Positions 10,112 to 22,669 are shown, counted from the stretch's first letter. The stretch: DNA of 64,000 bases from Floccularia luteovirens (GCA_009739215.1 VSJF01000011.1:124001-188000), one strand, 5' to 3'. Numbers and translations are program-made. The notes: generated from the sequence alone by a model not told the origin.

Positions 10112-12495
10112 TCAGGATGATACTTGCTCCACTTGCTTTACTTCCCGTGGAACACACGCCCAAAGAACGGCCATCGTACACATCATAGAAACGACCCTAT
10201 CAGAATCAACCAATTATCGAAGATCCGCAGTTAAACCGACAAAAATTGACTAACCAAGGATGCAACGCCTCAATTCCAAACCTCGATGAAAGTAGACCAG
10301 TTATGAGGGGAAGAGCAGCAGATCCTGCCACGCCAATACCTGTAATCCATCCGACGCTCGCCGTGAGAAGCGATGTTGGTATTACCTGTGAAGCTTGAGA
10401 GACGATTATTGGGTACATTGGTCCTAGCAATACTCCAACTAGAGACACCTATTGCTGGCTATAAGTAACGACATACAAGGATAATAGCAGAGTATTGATC
10501 CTACGGCTACGGCGTTCTCTATCTTGGATGGGACAAACCATATAGTTAGTTCTAAGCTACAACCAATGACAAAGTTTAGCTTGCGAGAAATGTGTAAATT
10601 TTAAGGTTCACGCACGCGATGGAGAGAAAGCAGTAGATGAACAGGATTCGCCGTTCTCCGACTAGTTTGTTAAGCCAGATCAATCCGATACGACCCAGTG
10701 TTAGGCCTCATTGAAATACACATATAGTTCCATGTCTTAGAGAAATGGGGAAGCCAAGCTTACCACCAAAGAACCCGGAGGATATGAAACCTGCGCTGTG
10801 TCCTCCGTCTCGTTTATCAATAATAAAAGTAACAATCCAGCCTATCTATCATTAGACCGTGGATAAGATACAAATAGAAGGTAAACTTACCACCGACTGT
10901 GACTTCCACTCCAATATATACAAATGCAAATAACGTGAGGAAGTGCACAGCTCGAATACCTAATATCTGCTTGTACACGCTCCTTTGTACATCCTCCTCA
11001 TTCTTGCTCGTTGAGTCTTGTCCAGCCTCAGCATGCAGTGCTGTTGACGACTCATGAATTAGGCAAATACAACTGAGCATTGATACTCTGGGACTCACTA
11101 GCCATCGGTTTGAGCTGAAATACAAGTAATAATGCCAAAACGTTTGAGAAACTAAGACAGGCAAGGACAAGGTAATGGTATGACCAATGTACTTCCTCAG
11201 AGAAAACGGTTGCAATAAATGGTGACGTGAATGCTCCAAGACCTGGCAAAAATTGTTCTTCAGTTCAAAATATACTTCTCACTCAGTAGGAGCGCAGTAT
11301 ACTCACCGTAAGTTGCATACAATATCCCGAGTTTTAGATGCACATCATCCGTTTTCAAGTTTGCTACAAACCCGCTAGCTTGTGAGTTCTTTTGTCATAC
11401 GCATATAAGCTTAAATCATGTCATAGTGATATATCCAAAGTTCCTTACTTGCAGAGACATGCCAAAACCACCAATTGCAAAAGCCACCACCATTGCTGGG
11501 AAGGACGGTGATGGACTTAGGATGACATACATACAGAGATGGGTTATTGCACCTAAAATGTATCAGGGATGTTTGCAGAAATTGGTTTTTTTGAGCTGTG
11601 CGTGAGTGAATGTTTGCGGACCTATCGCAATAACCTTGTTTCGAGAAGACCAGGATTGTAAGTCAGGGCGGGAGACAATGAGGAAATTCAGTATATAAGG
11701 TGATGGTGCAAGTGGAATGCCACTATACCTTTCCGAACCCAAACCGCTCGTTCATCCAAACATTCATGAATGCTCCCGAGAGAAATCCCTGTATGTAAAG
11801 AGAGTGAAGTTTTGCACTACTGAACCTTGACAAGGATGCTCACTATACAGTTTGCGACAAATAACAATGAAACGATTGAATAGCTAAGCTGGAAAATCAG
11901 AGTCAAGAGAAATAGGTTCTAAGGGAAAGCGAGAACTAACGCGATAGTCTGCTTGTATCACAGGTAGCAATGGGCCAGTTGACCCATCGTTGAATCCTTC
12001 AATAAAAATGCACCAACACAAGGTCACAAAGTGTATCAATCTAATGCGCTGCTGCTTGTAGCCGATTGTAATAGGTGCGTCTTGTTCAGGACCTCTCTTC
12101 TTCAAGGATGATTCAATTGTGTCTGCGTCGAGCGTACAGCCTGTACGGGCCGAATTTTCAATGTCACCCGAATTGACCACAATAGATAACTTCTCGTCTA
12201 CACTAGCAGCAGACACATGGCAGTGGCTCAAGACTGGAATGTCGGCTTCTGTCAAAATTTCTGTGATGCCCATCTGGTGTGCGATATCACCAGCACGATC
12301 ATTGCTCGTATCTTGAGTGGAAGTAGTATTGGAAGTGGGATTATTATTGATAGAGTTCGTTAGCTCCAGACTGTTGATCTGATTATGGTGATTCAGATCA
12401 AGATCCGGACCGACACTTGGGATTACTGTTGAAACGTGATCTGGATACACTGGATCCTTCACGGGTAAAGTAAGAATAATAAAGTTTGACGTCAT
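10112..12495 (-). CDS. MFS transporter, BSC6/fucose-permease-like (intact)
   Basis: Multi-exon gene (about 10 introns) starting at the ATG at 12495 (MTSNFIILTL) and ending in VPREVKQVEQVSS. A polar N-terminal tail of about 150 residues precedes TM1, which carries the signature FNDGSTGPLLPVIQADY. Later helices include SLLFVANC, GAFMNVWMNERFGFGK, MVVAFAIGGFGMSLQ, a mid-molecule cytosolic loop (EAGQDSTSKNEEDVQ), VYIGVEVTVGGWIVTFII and GVLLGPMYPIIVSQAS. These match the fungal MFS subfamily around yeast Bsc6 and bacterial fucose permease. All exons join in frame by hand reading. Substrate unknown; a position between two P450 genes suggests a small-molecule exporter or importer. A frameshifted paralogue lies at 29114-31713. 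Confidence 0.88.
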
Positions 12496-13807
12496 GGAGC
12501 TTGATAGACCAACAGATGGAATGTAGAAAGGGGGCACACCAGGAGTACATATACTCTTTAACAGATTTCTTTATGGCTGGACACTAGTCGGAGAAATAAA
12601 TGAGTGCTGCATTCATCAGACCGGAAAAAAGAGCGTTCAAAAATAACCTCTCAGGTTGAAATTTGAAGAGAAATTATAGTTTTAATGGAACGGTTTTATG
12701 AAGTACCTGGATATAGCACTATTAATTAAAAAGGTGACGGGTTATCGACCAAATCGCCCATTTAGAATACCACAACTGTGGAAGAGCTGTCAACTGATGA
12801 GGTGCCTAACAATTATGCGAGGGCAGAGGGCAGAGAAGGTTTCGCTTCATATTGCCGCGTTAGGTCACCATACAGCGTGTTTCACTTGGGTTGCAAAGGT
12901 GTAAGTATGAGTTCTCATGATATGGCGGATTTGGAGTTAAACACTCACAGCAAAGGCAACTATCACATCTCATGATCCCACACATCTATATCAATAGTAG
13001 GTTGATGACATTGTTCGGTACTAACACAACAACACGTTTGCTGGAAAGTCATAAATTTCGGTTTCCGCTAGGGTTTCATTAGCTATTTCAGAAGAAAGGT
13101 ACCACCGTCAGGATTCTAATTTTGAATTGTTGCCTCATGTTACTCACTTGAAGTATGTATCAGAAGCTTTCACAAGAACATTGCGGTTACCTCCAGTATT
13201 TAATTTGATGGGTTCTTGGTGGATTTAGAAGACGTAGGAAACAACGTTTTTTGTCATAACTCTAAACATGCAGGATCTGATATTACATCCTGGGATAATA
13301 GAAATTGGGACTTCTGTTCAATGACAAGTTGTGAAGGAATCCACAGCCCATCTTGTGCCATGGGAGAAATCCACCATTACTTCAGATGTATTGAATTTCC
13401 CGGTAATGAAACCCCTGTACTACACATTGTATACACAGGAAAGTGAGAAACCTAAGATAGCAGTTAACGTCAACTCACCAGTATCACAATCCCGCCTGAT
13501 AAGGGAAAGTCGGTAGATAAGGCAACATCAAGCAATACTGCGGTGTAATATCCGAAAAGTAAGTGACATATTGAAGACATATGCATGGCCAGTGGTATCA
13601 CACCAACTTGAGTCGGTACTTCAGAATTGGGACTACAGCAATAAATTTGTGATGCGAACAGTATTCTTTGAAGGATGAACGAATCACTACGTTAATGATA
13701 GTCCCAGAGCAATTGGATATTATAAATAGTATGACAAGGACGACTCAAGCAAGCTATTCTCTTCTTGTAAAAACAACGGGCACCCGCACAGGTCTACAAT
13801 GAGGTGT
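12496..13807. other. Intergenic 1.3 kb; left edge of the tandem duplication
   Basis: No exon of a recognised gene is seen. From about 13.2 kb the sequence is similar to the stretch at about 17.1-17.5 kb (shared 'caggatctgatat.ac' and 'aatatcccagtaatgaa'-type blocks), marking the downstream flank of the duplicated P450 unit. Confidence 0.55.
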
Positions 13808-16221
13808 TTAATAACGATCACCGACATTCGGGAACATATCAAAACAACTAATAACGTACGTCAGAGTGAGCACCTGCTTCGTATGTAACACCCTAGCCTT
13901 TCTTTCTTCGAACGTCTCATTCGCGAATTGGGGTTCATCCTTTATTGAAATCTTATACTTTGAAATGAACGTGGTCAGTACAGCTATGCCTTCTGTTTCA
14001 AAGAATCTGATGGAATCAAATCAATCAACTATCACGCTAACAATGCAAAAACATACTTTCGTCCTAAACAGGCGCGTGGTCCTGGTTCACAGTATGCATC
14101 AGTACGAAACCTCAACAAGATTCTAATTTCTCACCTGCGCTGAATGGCACGAAGGCGTCGCGAGGCCAGTCCTCTAAGAATCTTGAAGGTTTAAATTCGT
14201 CAGGATCCTTCCAGTACCGCGCTATTCAGATGTTTCAACCACAATCTAGCAAGAGCTTGATCAAACAATTACGGTTATAGTGCAGGCCAGGGACACTAAT
14301 TGTTATCTTCGTTCCTTTCGGAACTGGTATAGTCTTTTTATCGCCTTCCAAGTTTTCAGTTGTCAACATAGTGTCTTCTGCGCTTATTTTTGGTATTTCA
14401 ACTACCTGGCATAGTGCAAAGTTGGTTAGTTTGTTGATAAAAAGAAAAGGTAGCTGTACTGGAGGGAATAAACGGAGTGATTCATAGAAGACACTGAGAT
14501 GGATTCTTTATAAGTATTCCGTGTCACAGTATGAAGTTACCTACGCCATTGATTGGGTGAAAAGAGGCATCTGTTCATAAGTCTTTTAGAATCATAATCC
14601 AAATATCAGCATATACGATATTTTTATCAAGTAAAACCTTACGGGTAACTGTCCATCTGGTAAAATGGATTTGATCTGTTGAAAGAGTATTTCCTGTTCC
14701 TGTGGATACAAGGCCAACAAGGCAAAAGTGAAACAAAGCGTGTGCGCCGTGGTCTAATAATCATTAGCTTTTGAAATATGCTTTGTGTTAGAAAGCAAAC
14801 ACCTCATGACCCGCGAGTAGGTATACAAATACGTTGCCTGACACAATAGTAGGTTATTACCAACGAACAGTGGGGTAGGATTGTTATAATCATACCAATG
14901 AGCTCACTCTCTGTGAGTTTCTCAGCTTCAAATTCGTCATTTGTCGCCTCGATAAGTTTGCTCAGGAGATCATGTCGCTCTACCTTTTCTGACTGTTGCC
15001 GTTGACTTATCATCTCGGATAGGTATTTCTACAGCCTTCGTTACAAAAAATTCCTCGGATTCACAAATTGCGGGGTGCTTACGGGTAACTCGTCAAAAGC
15101 AGTTGCCGTATGACGAAGTCGCTTGTTAAGTCGAAGAGCCCGATCTGGAACAATAAATCTAAGTAACATATCGGATGTGACCACAGTTAAAGCCTCTTTG
15201 AAAGTCATCTTGCGGTTTTCCGGAGGCCGTTCATAGTTCTTCCAGGACATGTCGCTTCCAAAACCTTAAAAATCATGAAAAACGCGTCTCATAATAAAAC
15301 AAAGTATTACCTGCTATTGCAATGATGAAAAGGGCCAACTACAGTCATATCTTGAGCATAGGAAACAAGAACAGGATCAGTTGGTACATACCGGACGTGT
15401 AATCTCAATTGCGTGATCTACTGTTACCACCTTTCGATTTCTCCACACTTCTTCAAATAACTCATTTGTTAATTTCATAGATTCGTCCCAGACTAGTTTA
15501 TTGTTGCGCTTAAAAGAGAAAATCAGGGCTATGTTAACATCAAAGCGATGAAAAACGACACACATCAGAGAATGCAGGCGCTGAAATTTTCCGATGTCTT
15601 TTCCATTCTTCGCCTTCAGAAGCTACGACATTGGTGCCAAAGAATGCAATAGCTTCATATAGCTCCATCGGTTTCGGAAAACGAGAGCGTGAAGTTGTCA
15701 CTTCCTACAACAATACTCAGACAAGAGTGTATTTTAACATGCACGATATATACAGTACTTTGATAGCAGATGCATCTGCAAGGACAAGGCATGCTTTAGC
15801 ACCTGAGAAATATTGCACCTAGAAGGATGTGAGCTCTAAAGATAAAAACATCTAGAGCCTATATCTCACATATGAATGAATATCCCATCCAAACGATTTG
15901 AATACTGTTTCAAAGATGATGAGATGATGAATGAAGTAGTCAACTAGGATCAAGTACTGGAGTGTTTAGTCCGGAATAGGTCATTCTTCCCGGGTGTCAC
16001 ATAGGGAATTTCGGGGAGAATAAAATGCCATATACTGTTATAAGACAATAATAGCCGATACCCCGGTAGATCACTGTTGTAGATGACATATAACGCGTAG
16101 AAAAACCCAGAACTGGAGGTTAGACTCACTGGATAGATTCAACCGTTCTCCAATATAATGTCAAGCAGCGAAATACATATGATATACAAGCAATCAATGC
16201 CAGTGACCACCAGAGTGTCAT
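13808..16221 (-). CDS. Cytochrome P450 monooxygenase 2 (intact)
   Basis: Close paralogue of P450-3 and more distant from P450-1. It starts MTLWWSLALIACISYVF, a signal-anchor helix, at the ATG at 16221; intron 1 has a normal gtgagt donor. Landmarks: SDLPGYRLLLSY, GWDIHSY, ADASAIK, FPKPMELYEAIAFFG, NNKLVWDESMKL, a SDMSWKNY block, AGHETTAHTLCF (I-helix), ESLR (ExxR) in VFYESLRLFPP, ARYWKDPDEFKPSRFL, and haem loop GPRACLGRK (Cys codon 14068-14070). The C-terminal tail is extended relative to P450-1. A TATAAATA box lies 41 nt upstream of the ATG. All exon joins checked stay open. It belongs to unit 1 of a tandem duplication. Confidence 0.88.
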
Positions 16222-16261
16222 GATCAAAACATTTGAATTAAATGTTAAAACGTCAAGTTCG

Positions 16262-16269
16262 TATTTATA
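16262..16269 (-). promoter_or_regulatory. TATA box of P450-2
   Basis: TATAAATA on the minus strand, 41 nt before the ATG. The same octamer sits 36 nt before the ATG of the duplicated P450-3. Confidence 0.6.
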
Positions 16270-16479
16270 TTGTTGCAGTGCTGCTCCATTTGGCTGTGTA
16301 GTGGTCTATCTGGCTCGACGGCTGATTGTAAATAACTCTTACCCCCAAACGAAATTTTGATGAAATTGAATGTTAAAGCTAAAGCGTTCGCGTTGAACGT
16401 TGATTACCAAGTTTTCCTTCAGTGATCACATTATCTATCGAGATTATAGAGTTCTCAACATGAAATTTAAATTGTATGA

Positions 16480-16795
16480 CTTGTGTTTGACACGAATCAA
16501 ATGACTATTTGGTCATGGTTATGCGACAAATTTAGATGCGCGAATCAGGTCCCGTCGAAGCACTCAGATGGAATACCTGTTTGAGATTGAAGAAGCACCA
16601 AACCCACTTATTCCCACTTGAATTCTCAGGGTAGTTCAATACAAGGAGAATACTTTGACCATCCTCGTCATGAAAGTAGTGAGGGATTGATAATTCCAGT
16701 CATTACTTATCTAGGGAAGATTTGATTATTTTCTTGTTTCGTACATGTCTTGTGTACATAGAAATTCCCGAATAAATGAACATTGATTCCAAGAA
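16480..16795 (-). pseudogene. Relic of a WWRAVTDS-family gene
   Basis: A decayed copy of the gene intact at 20279-21048. Exon 1 is recognisable (ATG near 16783, reading MFIYSGISMYTRH then a gtacga donor). The NDWN start of exon 2 follows, but the central part, including the WWRAVTDS core, is deleted, and the text resumes at a DEDG...LNY...SGNK stretch. Exon 3 contains an in-frame stop soon after FDGT. It holds the same position upstream of P450-2 as the intact copy does upstream of P450-3. Confidence 0.75.
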
Positions 16796-17536
16796 GTTGT
16801 GGGTAGTCAAATTAATCCTCTGAGTTGGCTAAAAGACATCGAATTAGTCAGCGCTTATTATAGGGCGCCCAGTTAATAACCGGCGGTGATAATGGATGTG
16901 ATCTTAAAGCTAACTTTCATGATCTAACACAAATGGGAGTCAGACACAAAAGTAGTTTTTCCAGGCCTGTGTTGGCGGTATGTTGAGAAGTGCTACCTTT
17001 CTATTCTTGTTTAACTATCCCCACGTGATCCCCGTTCATTTCCAACCAAGTCCAACCTGCATCTGTTCACTCGGTGGTGAGGGCTAGCAAATTTGGAAGA
17101 TGAATGGAACAATATTTTGTCGTAACTTTTAAAGTGCAGGATCTGATATCACGTTACCCTGAGCTGATGGAATCTTTTGAAACTTCTGTTAGATAATCGG
17201 CTGTACGAAGGATTGCACCACGGGACAAACCGACTCCGCTGCAGCGTTCTGCGCACCTCACACGTACCGAATATCCCAGTAATGAAGTCCCTAAGTCATG
17301 CGTTGCAATAGAAACCTAAGACAGTAGTTAATATGATCTCAACAAGGGCTGCAGTATCATAATGCCACCCGGGACAGTTGGAACTCGGACCTAGGCTGAG
17401 TGTGATACGGGCTCTCTTTATTGAAGGGTATCGAATCATCAAGTTAGTCCAGAAAATTTTGATATATAAACTATATAACGGGACGACCCAAGGAAATTAT
17501 TCTCTCCTTGTAAAAACAAGGGGAACTCGCACAGGC

Positions 17537-19970
17537 CTACAATGTTAACAGTTCAGTAACAATCACCAAGCTCGAGGACATCACGTACGTTAAAGTGAGC
17601 ACCAGTTTCGTATCCAACACCCTGGCCTTTCTTTCTTCAAATGTCTCATTCGCAAATTGGGGTTCATCCTTTATCGAAATCTTATACTTCGAAACGAACG
17701 TAATCAGTGTAGCTATGCCTTCTGTTTCAAAGAACCTAAGGGAGCCATATCGGTCAGTTATCCAATTAATAATGTGTTATAATGCGAAAAAAACAAACTT
17801 TCGTCCTAAACAAGCACGAGGTCCTGATTCACTATATGTATCAGCAAGTTTCAAACCTCAACAAGATTCTCACCTGTGCCGAATGGTAAGAAGGCGTCAC
17901 GAGGCCAGTCCTCTAAGAATCGCGAGGGTTTGAATTCGTCAGGATCCTTCCAGTATCGTGCTATTCAAATATAACATGAACCACAGTTTTGGGAGATATT
18001 GGTAAGGCAAATACGGTTATAATGGAGGCCAGGGACGCTAATTGACACCTTCGTTCCTCTCGGAACTGGTATAGTCCTTTTCTCGCCTTTCAAGTTTCCA
18101 GCTGTCAACACAGTATCTTCCACGCATATTCTTGGTATTTCGGTGATCTGGCAGGCCACCAAGTTGGTTAGCTTGTTGCCTAAAAACAGAAAAAATGATG
18201 TACTGGAGGGAACAAACGGAGCGTTTCATAGAAGACACTGAAAGAGATTCTTGTAAGTACTACGCGTTCCGATATGAAGCTACTTACACCAATGCGCGAG
18301 TGAAAAGAGGCATCTGTTCATAGGTCTTGAGATTCATCCATCCATGTATCAGCATATATACATAAGGTTGTTAAGTAAAACCATACAGGTGACTGTCCAT
18401 TTGGTAAAATGGATTTAATCTGTTGAAAAAGTAGATCTTGTTCTTGTGGATACAAGGCCAACAAGGCGAAAGCAAAACATAATGTGTGCGCCGTGGTCTA
18501 ATGTCATTAGCATTCGAGATTGTCTTTATTAGGAAGTACACACCTCATGACCCGCGAGTAGGTATATAAATACGTTGCCTGACACAACAGTAGGTTATTG
18601 CCAAGGAACAATGGGGTGAGGGTTGTTGTAACCATACCAATGAGCTCACTCTCTGTGAGTTTCTTAGCTTCAAATTCGTCATTTGTTGCCTCGATAAGCC
18701 TGCTTAGGAGATCATGTCGCTCTACCTTTTCCGACTGCTGTCGTTCATTTATCATCTCCGATATGTATTTCTGTAACCTTTGTCACAAAAAAGTCCCCTG
18801 ATCCACAATTTGCGAAGTGCTTACTGGTAACTCGTCAAAAGCAGTTGCCGTATGACGAAGTCGCTTGGTAAGTTGGAGAGCTAGGTCTGGAACGGAAACT
18901 CTGAACAACATATCGGATGTGACCACAGTTAATGCCTCTTTGAAGGACATCTTGTGGTTTTTTTGAGGTCGTCCATAGTTCCTCCAGGACATTTCCTTCC
19001 CAAAGCCTTAAACATCATGAAAAACGTGTCTCACAACAAAACAAAGTATTACCTGCTATCCCAATGACGAAAAGGGCCAACTTTCGGCCCCATTTTGAGT
19101 ATTGGAGGCAAGAACAAAGATTGGTACATACCAGAAGGGCTATATCAATTAGGTGATCTACTGTTACCACCTTTTGATTCTTCCACACTTCATCAAATAG
19201 CTCATTTGTTACTTTAATTGATTCGTCCCAGACTAGTTTATTGTTGCGCTTGAAAGGGAGAAAATCAAGGTCATATTAGCTGGTATGTATATCAAAGCGA
19301 GGGAAACCACACACATCAGAGAATGCAGGTGCTGAGATTTTTCTATGTCGTTTCCACTCTTCGCCTTCAGAAACTACAATATTCTTGCCAAAAAATGCAA
19401 TGGATTCAAATAGCTCCAATTGCTTTGGAAAACGAGAGCGTGAATTCATCATTTCCTACAATAATGTTCAGACAAAGGTTAACTTGCAAGATATATGCAG
19501 TACTTTGATAGCAGATGCATCCGCAAGCATAAGACATGCTTTAGCACCCGAGAGATATATCACCTGAAAAGATGTGAATTTCAAGTATGAGAATATGTAG
19601 AGCCTTTATCTCACATATGAATGAATATCCCATCCAGACCTTTTGAATACTATCCGAAGGAAGATAATGAGATCACGATTGAAGTAGTCAACTAGGATTC
19701 AAGTACTGGAGTGTTTAGTCCGGAAAAGGTGGTTCTTCCCGGGCGTCACAAAGGGCGATTTCAGGGAAAAGATAAACCAGCATGCTGCTATAAGACAAAA
19801 ACAGCCGGTACCCTGGTAGATCACTGTTGTAGACAACATTTAACGCGTATAAAAACACAGAATCGGAATTAGACTCATTGGATAGATTCTACTGTTCTCC
19901 AGTATAAGGTCAAGTTGCGAAGCACAAATGATATGCAAGCAATCAATGCCAGTGACCACCACAACATCAT
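17537..19970 (-). pseudogene. Cytochrome P450 3, probably a pseudogene
   Basis: Near-duplicate of P450-2 with the same exon plan. The body is well kept: FPKQLELFES-type C-helix region, NKLVWDESIKV, I-helix, ETLR (ExxR), haem loop GPRACLGRK. Two lesions hit the 5' end. First, the intron-1 donor, gtgagt in P450-2, is atgagt here (+ strand ctcact>ctcatt near 19873-19878), and intron retention gives an immediate TGA. Second, exon 2 has one extra base near 19750-19757 (15 bases in P450-2 versus 16 here), which shifts the frame into a stop before the exon ends. A downstream start would lack the membrane anchor. A TATAAATA box is still present. Sequencing error could explain the indel but hardly both. 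Confidence 0.78.
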
Positions 19971-20005
19971 GGTTGAAGTTTAAGGATTGTTAATGCGGTG
20001 TCATC

Positions 20006-20013
20006 TATTTATA
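20006..20013 (-). promoter_or_regulatory. TATA box of P450-3
   Basis: TATAAATA on the minus strand, 36 nt before the ATG at 19970; conserved with P450-2. Confidence 0.55.
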
Positions 20014-20278
20014 CTGTCGACTTGCAGGAAACCCGTATGGCTTGGTCGTGCATTATTGGTGTTTGGAGGGCTTTTTCCAAGAATAGGAGAATTAGTAAAA
20101 TGCATCAACAAAGACCCGAATTAGGAAGTTCGTTTGCTGAAAATAAAATTGTCATCACGTCTTGCCACAACGAACAATATTCGGTTTTTTCAAATACATC
20201 TATATACGTAATGGCTTGATTGGCGACAGCATCTATAAATTATGTATAGCGAACCTTGACAAGTTAATATATACTACA

Positions 20279-21048
20279 TCAAAGAAGTTCCCAACCCTCT
20301 CCTTCAGATGGACTCATCGTGATTATGCCATCCTCTGTAACTTCAAAGTTCGCGTCAAAATCCGAAAATTTAAAAATCGTATGGTTCGTACTGGTGCCCA
20401 AGGCGCTCAGTGGACCAGTTATCCCCATACTTGTCATTCCACGCGAACCAATGACTATTTGATCAGAACCAATCATGGTTGTGCCCTTCGTCGCGCCGCA
20501 GATACTAATGCTGAATTTGGAGCGACAAGTGTTAGATGCGCGAACCAAATTCCCATCGAAATACCAGAAGTAGTCGGGTCTGATGGATGATCTGATGAAA
20601 TACCTTCTCTAATAAGCATCTACTTTGATATGAAACACAAAACTCACTTATTCCCACTGATTTTCTCAGTGTAGTTCAGTACCGGGATAACGCTGTGACC
20701 TTCTTCGTCATTGATCAATGTGAAGAAAACTTGCCCGATGAATTGGATTGCACAGCTTGGGTCTGTAATCGTGTGTTGTATGTCTCCTTTGCCATGATCG
20801 TGAATGAAAAACTGGGGAGACACTCTTTTCACTGCTGCAAATCTTTGGTAGCCATTGATGACAGAGTCAGTAACTGCCCTCCACCAGCTATCAGCAACGT
20901 CGCAACTCGCGAAAGTGATGAGGTATTGACAATTCCAGTCATTGTTTATCTGTACAATAAGAAGATCAGTGGAATGGTCTCATGTTATCATATCTTTGTT
21001 TCGTACATGTCTTGCGTATGCATAGAAGATTCCCGAATGACTGTACAT
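20279..21048 (-). CDS. Uncharacterised WWRAVTDS-family protein, copy A (214 aa)
   Basis: Three exons: 21007-21048, 20648-20949 and 20279-20579; frames join exactly and the stop is TGA. Start MYSHSGIFYAYARH, then INNDW, YLITFASCDVADSWWRAV, a VFFTLINDEEGH block before an SVIPVLNYTEKISGNK stretch, and in exon 3 PDYFWYFDG, RASNTCRSKFSIS, IGITGPLSALG and a terminal SEGEGWELL. No signal peptide or membrane helix is apparent; it looks like a soluble mostly-beta domain, a guess from alternating patterns. Two further intact paralogues are at 33958-34763 and 38639-39451 and a relic at 16480-16795, all with the same three-exon plan. It sits directly upstream of P450-3 on the same strand. Function unknown. 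Confidence 0.8.
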
Positions 21049-21899
21049 CGGTCTCAAGGGTGTGCGAGTCGTTAGTATGGAAGGGACTTTGGGGAACTAA
21101 TACTGCAGGTCAAAGTCGGCTCAGCAGTAATAAATAGTTGACGCTATATTGGCGCTTATACTGACAGTCTGCACGTCCTGTCGTTGCGAAGCTGAATCTG
21201 CGGTGATAGTGAATGAGGTCAATTAAACTTTATGTTCCATCATAAAAGAGGGTTACATACAACAGCAGTTTTCCGGGTGTTGGGGGTATGTATTAAGAAG
21301 AGCTGCGCTTCGACTTAGTTATCCCTAATATGACCCCTGTTCACTTCCATTCTGCATTTATTCATTTGATGAGCGCTGGTGATAGGAGCATGGGTCAAAT
21401 AATGTATTGCGTTCATCGCCTGCTGTGAGTTCCTCTATTATAAAATCACAAAAACATCCGCACGAACTTCCTGTATATGCAGGAAGAATTATATATTGTG
21501 TGATTTTCTGGTTCTGACGTGGCTTCTGGATATCAAAAGAGTATGTCTGACATGTCGCTACCGATATAATTAGTCACACTAAAATGGTTATATGATAAGA
21601 TCCAACCTGCAGGCTACTGCCGGATGGACGGTGGGCTCCGTTAATGGATGTTGCACATTATAGACTGTAACTCCGGGAAGCGATGGAAGCAGAAGATACA
21701 GATACAGATATCCTGGGAGGTTGCTGTCGATTAGTGTTAAGAGCCGGGATTGTGCAAAATCTGACGGGAAGGATACGATTACGCTCCGGCCGGCCGGCAC
21801 GGTCGTGGAGAGTATCAATAAACTTCAGCAATGGCATGGTCATATTTTCAAAAACTTAAAGGGCATAGGAGTTCATATGGGTTTTGATACTTAGTTATT

Positions 21900-22090
21900 A
21901 ACACTAACGAGGTCAATATAAAATGATATGATTTGCGCAAAGAAAACCGTTACGATTGTGATGCAATCCAGTAAGAATGATTGTCAAATTTGTTCCCTTT
22001 GAAACTGCAATTATCCTCTTCTCAGAGGATTTATAATGGGATTACGTACGCTATCGAACGCTCAAAAGAAATATCTTCATACGACACAGG
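21900..22090 (-). pseudogene. Cytochrome P450 relic (two exon fragments)
   Basis: On the minus strand a SYEDISFERSIA fragment is followed by SSEKRIIAVSKGTNLTI and GLHHNRNG. These align with YEEMPLFTRSMA and GEKRTIPVPKGTKL...GLHHNR of P450-1. Only the region between the I-helix exon and the K'-meander is left. The relic stops close to the left arm of the inverted-repeat element, suggesting a third P450 unit lost by rearrangement. Confidence 0.7.
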
Positions 22091-22108
22091 GCAGCACCCG
22101 CTAAGCTT

Positions 22109-22414
22109 AGGAGCATCAAATACATTGCTTCACCCATGAGCTAAACCGCTTCGCCGTCCGGCATACCAAGAGTCCCACCGTAGTGGGCGGTCAGAGCGAT
22201 GGTGGCATGCAGCTGACACTTTTCTTTGTATGCCGGATCGGTCCCATGGAATAGCTGAGAGGAGCGCCACACCTGAGCCCTCACGCCGTCTACCCTGGGC
22301 GTTGAATGCGGGCCCCACGTCGCACACACAGCAGCGTGCCATCATATGCGAGTGATTCAGAGTCGGCGGTCAGAGGCCCCGCTTTCCCGTCTGGCTATGT
22401 AGTGGGACAGCGTG
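22109..22414 (+). repeat. Left arm of the 306-bp inverted repeat
   Basis: Reverse complement of 22986-23291. Mismatched positions seen: 22200, 22404, 22412 and one near 22293. Confidence 0.85.
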
Positions 22415-22661
22415 CGTATCGAATACCCTCGACTAGGAGTATATTTGTCTGCATAATGTGCCGTTGCAAGACGGAGTGAATAGCCCATGCGACGACCCTG
22501 CAATCTGCTTGCAGTGATATTCAAGATGATACTGGGCGTGAAAAGTTGGATTTGTTGGTCCAACAGCGCGCTATTGTATCCACACGTGACTATAATCCAC
22601 GTGAATCTGTCAAAGTCGCGTCTTGAACAAACACGACCAACTTTTCACGCCAGAAACCGCA

Positions 22662-22669
22662 TATAAATA
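22662..22669 (+). promoter_or_regulatory. TATA-like box inside the inverted-repeat spacer
   Basis: TATAAATA followed by a C/A-rich leader-like stretch, but no gene of convincing length follows before the right arm. Confidence 0.35.

Larger units (their letters stand above)
13200..17085 (-). repeat. Tandem duplication, unit 1 (P450-2 + decayed WWRAVTDS gene)
   Basis: P450 ends at 13808 and 17537 (offset 3729) and P450 starts at 16221 and 19970 (offset 3749) show a nearly constant spacing. Flanks on both sides are also similar. Edges are approximate. Confidence 0.75.
17090..21430 (-). repeat. Tandem duplication, unit 2 (broken P450-3 + intact WWRAVTDS gene)
   Basis: Second copy of the unit at 13.2-17.1 kb in direct orientation. 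Similarity covers the P450, its promoter, the WWRAVTDS gene and flanking DNA (compare about 16.95-17.08 kb with 21.26-21.39 kb). Edges are approximate. Confidence 0.75.
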
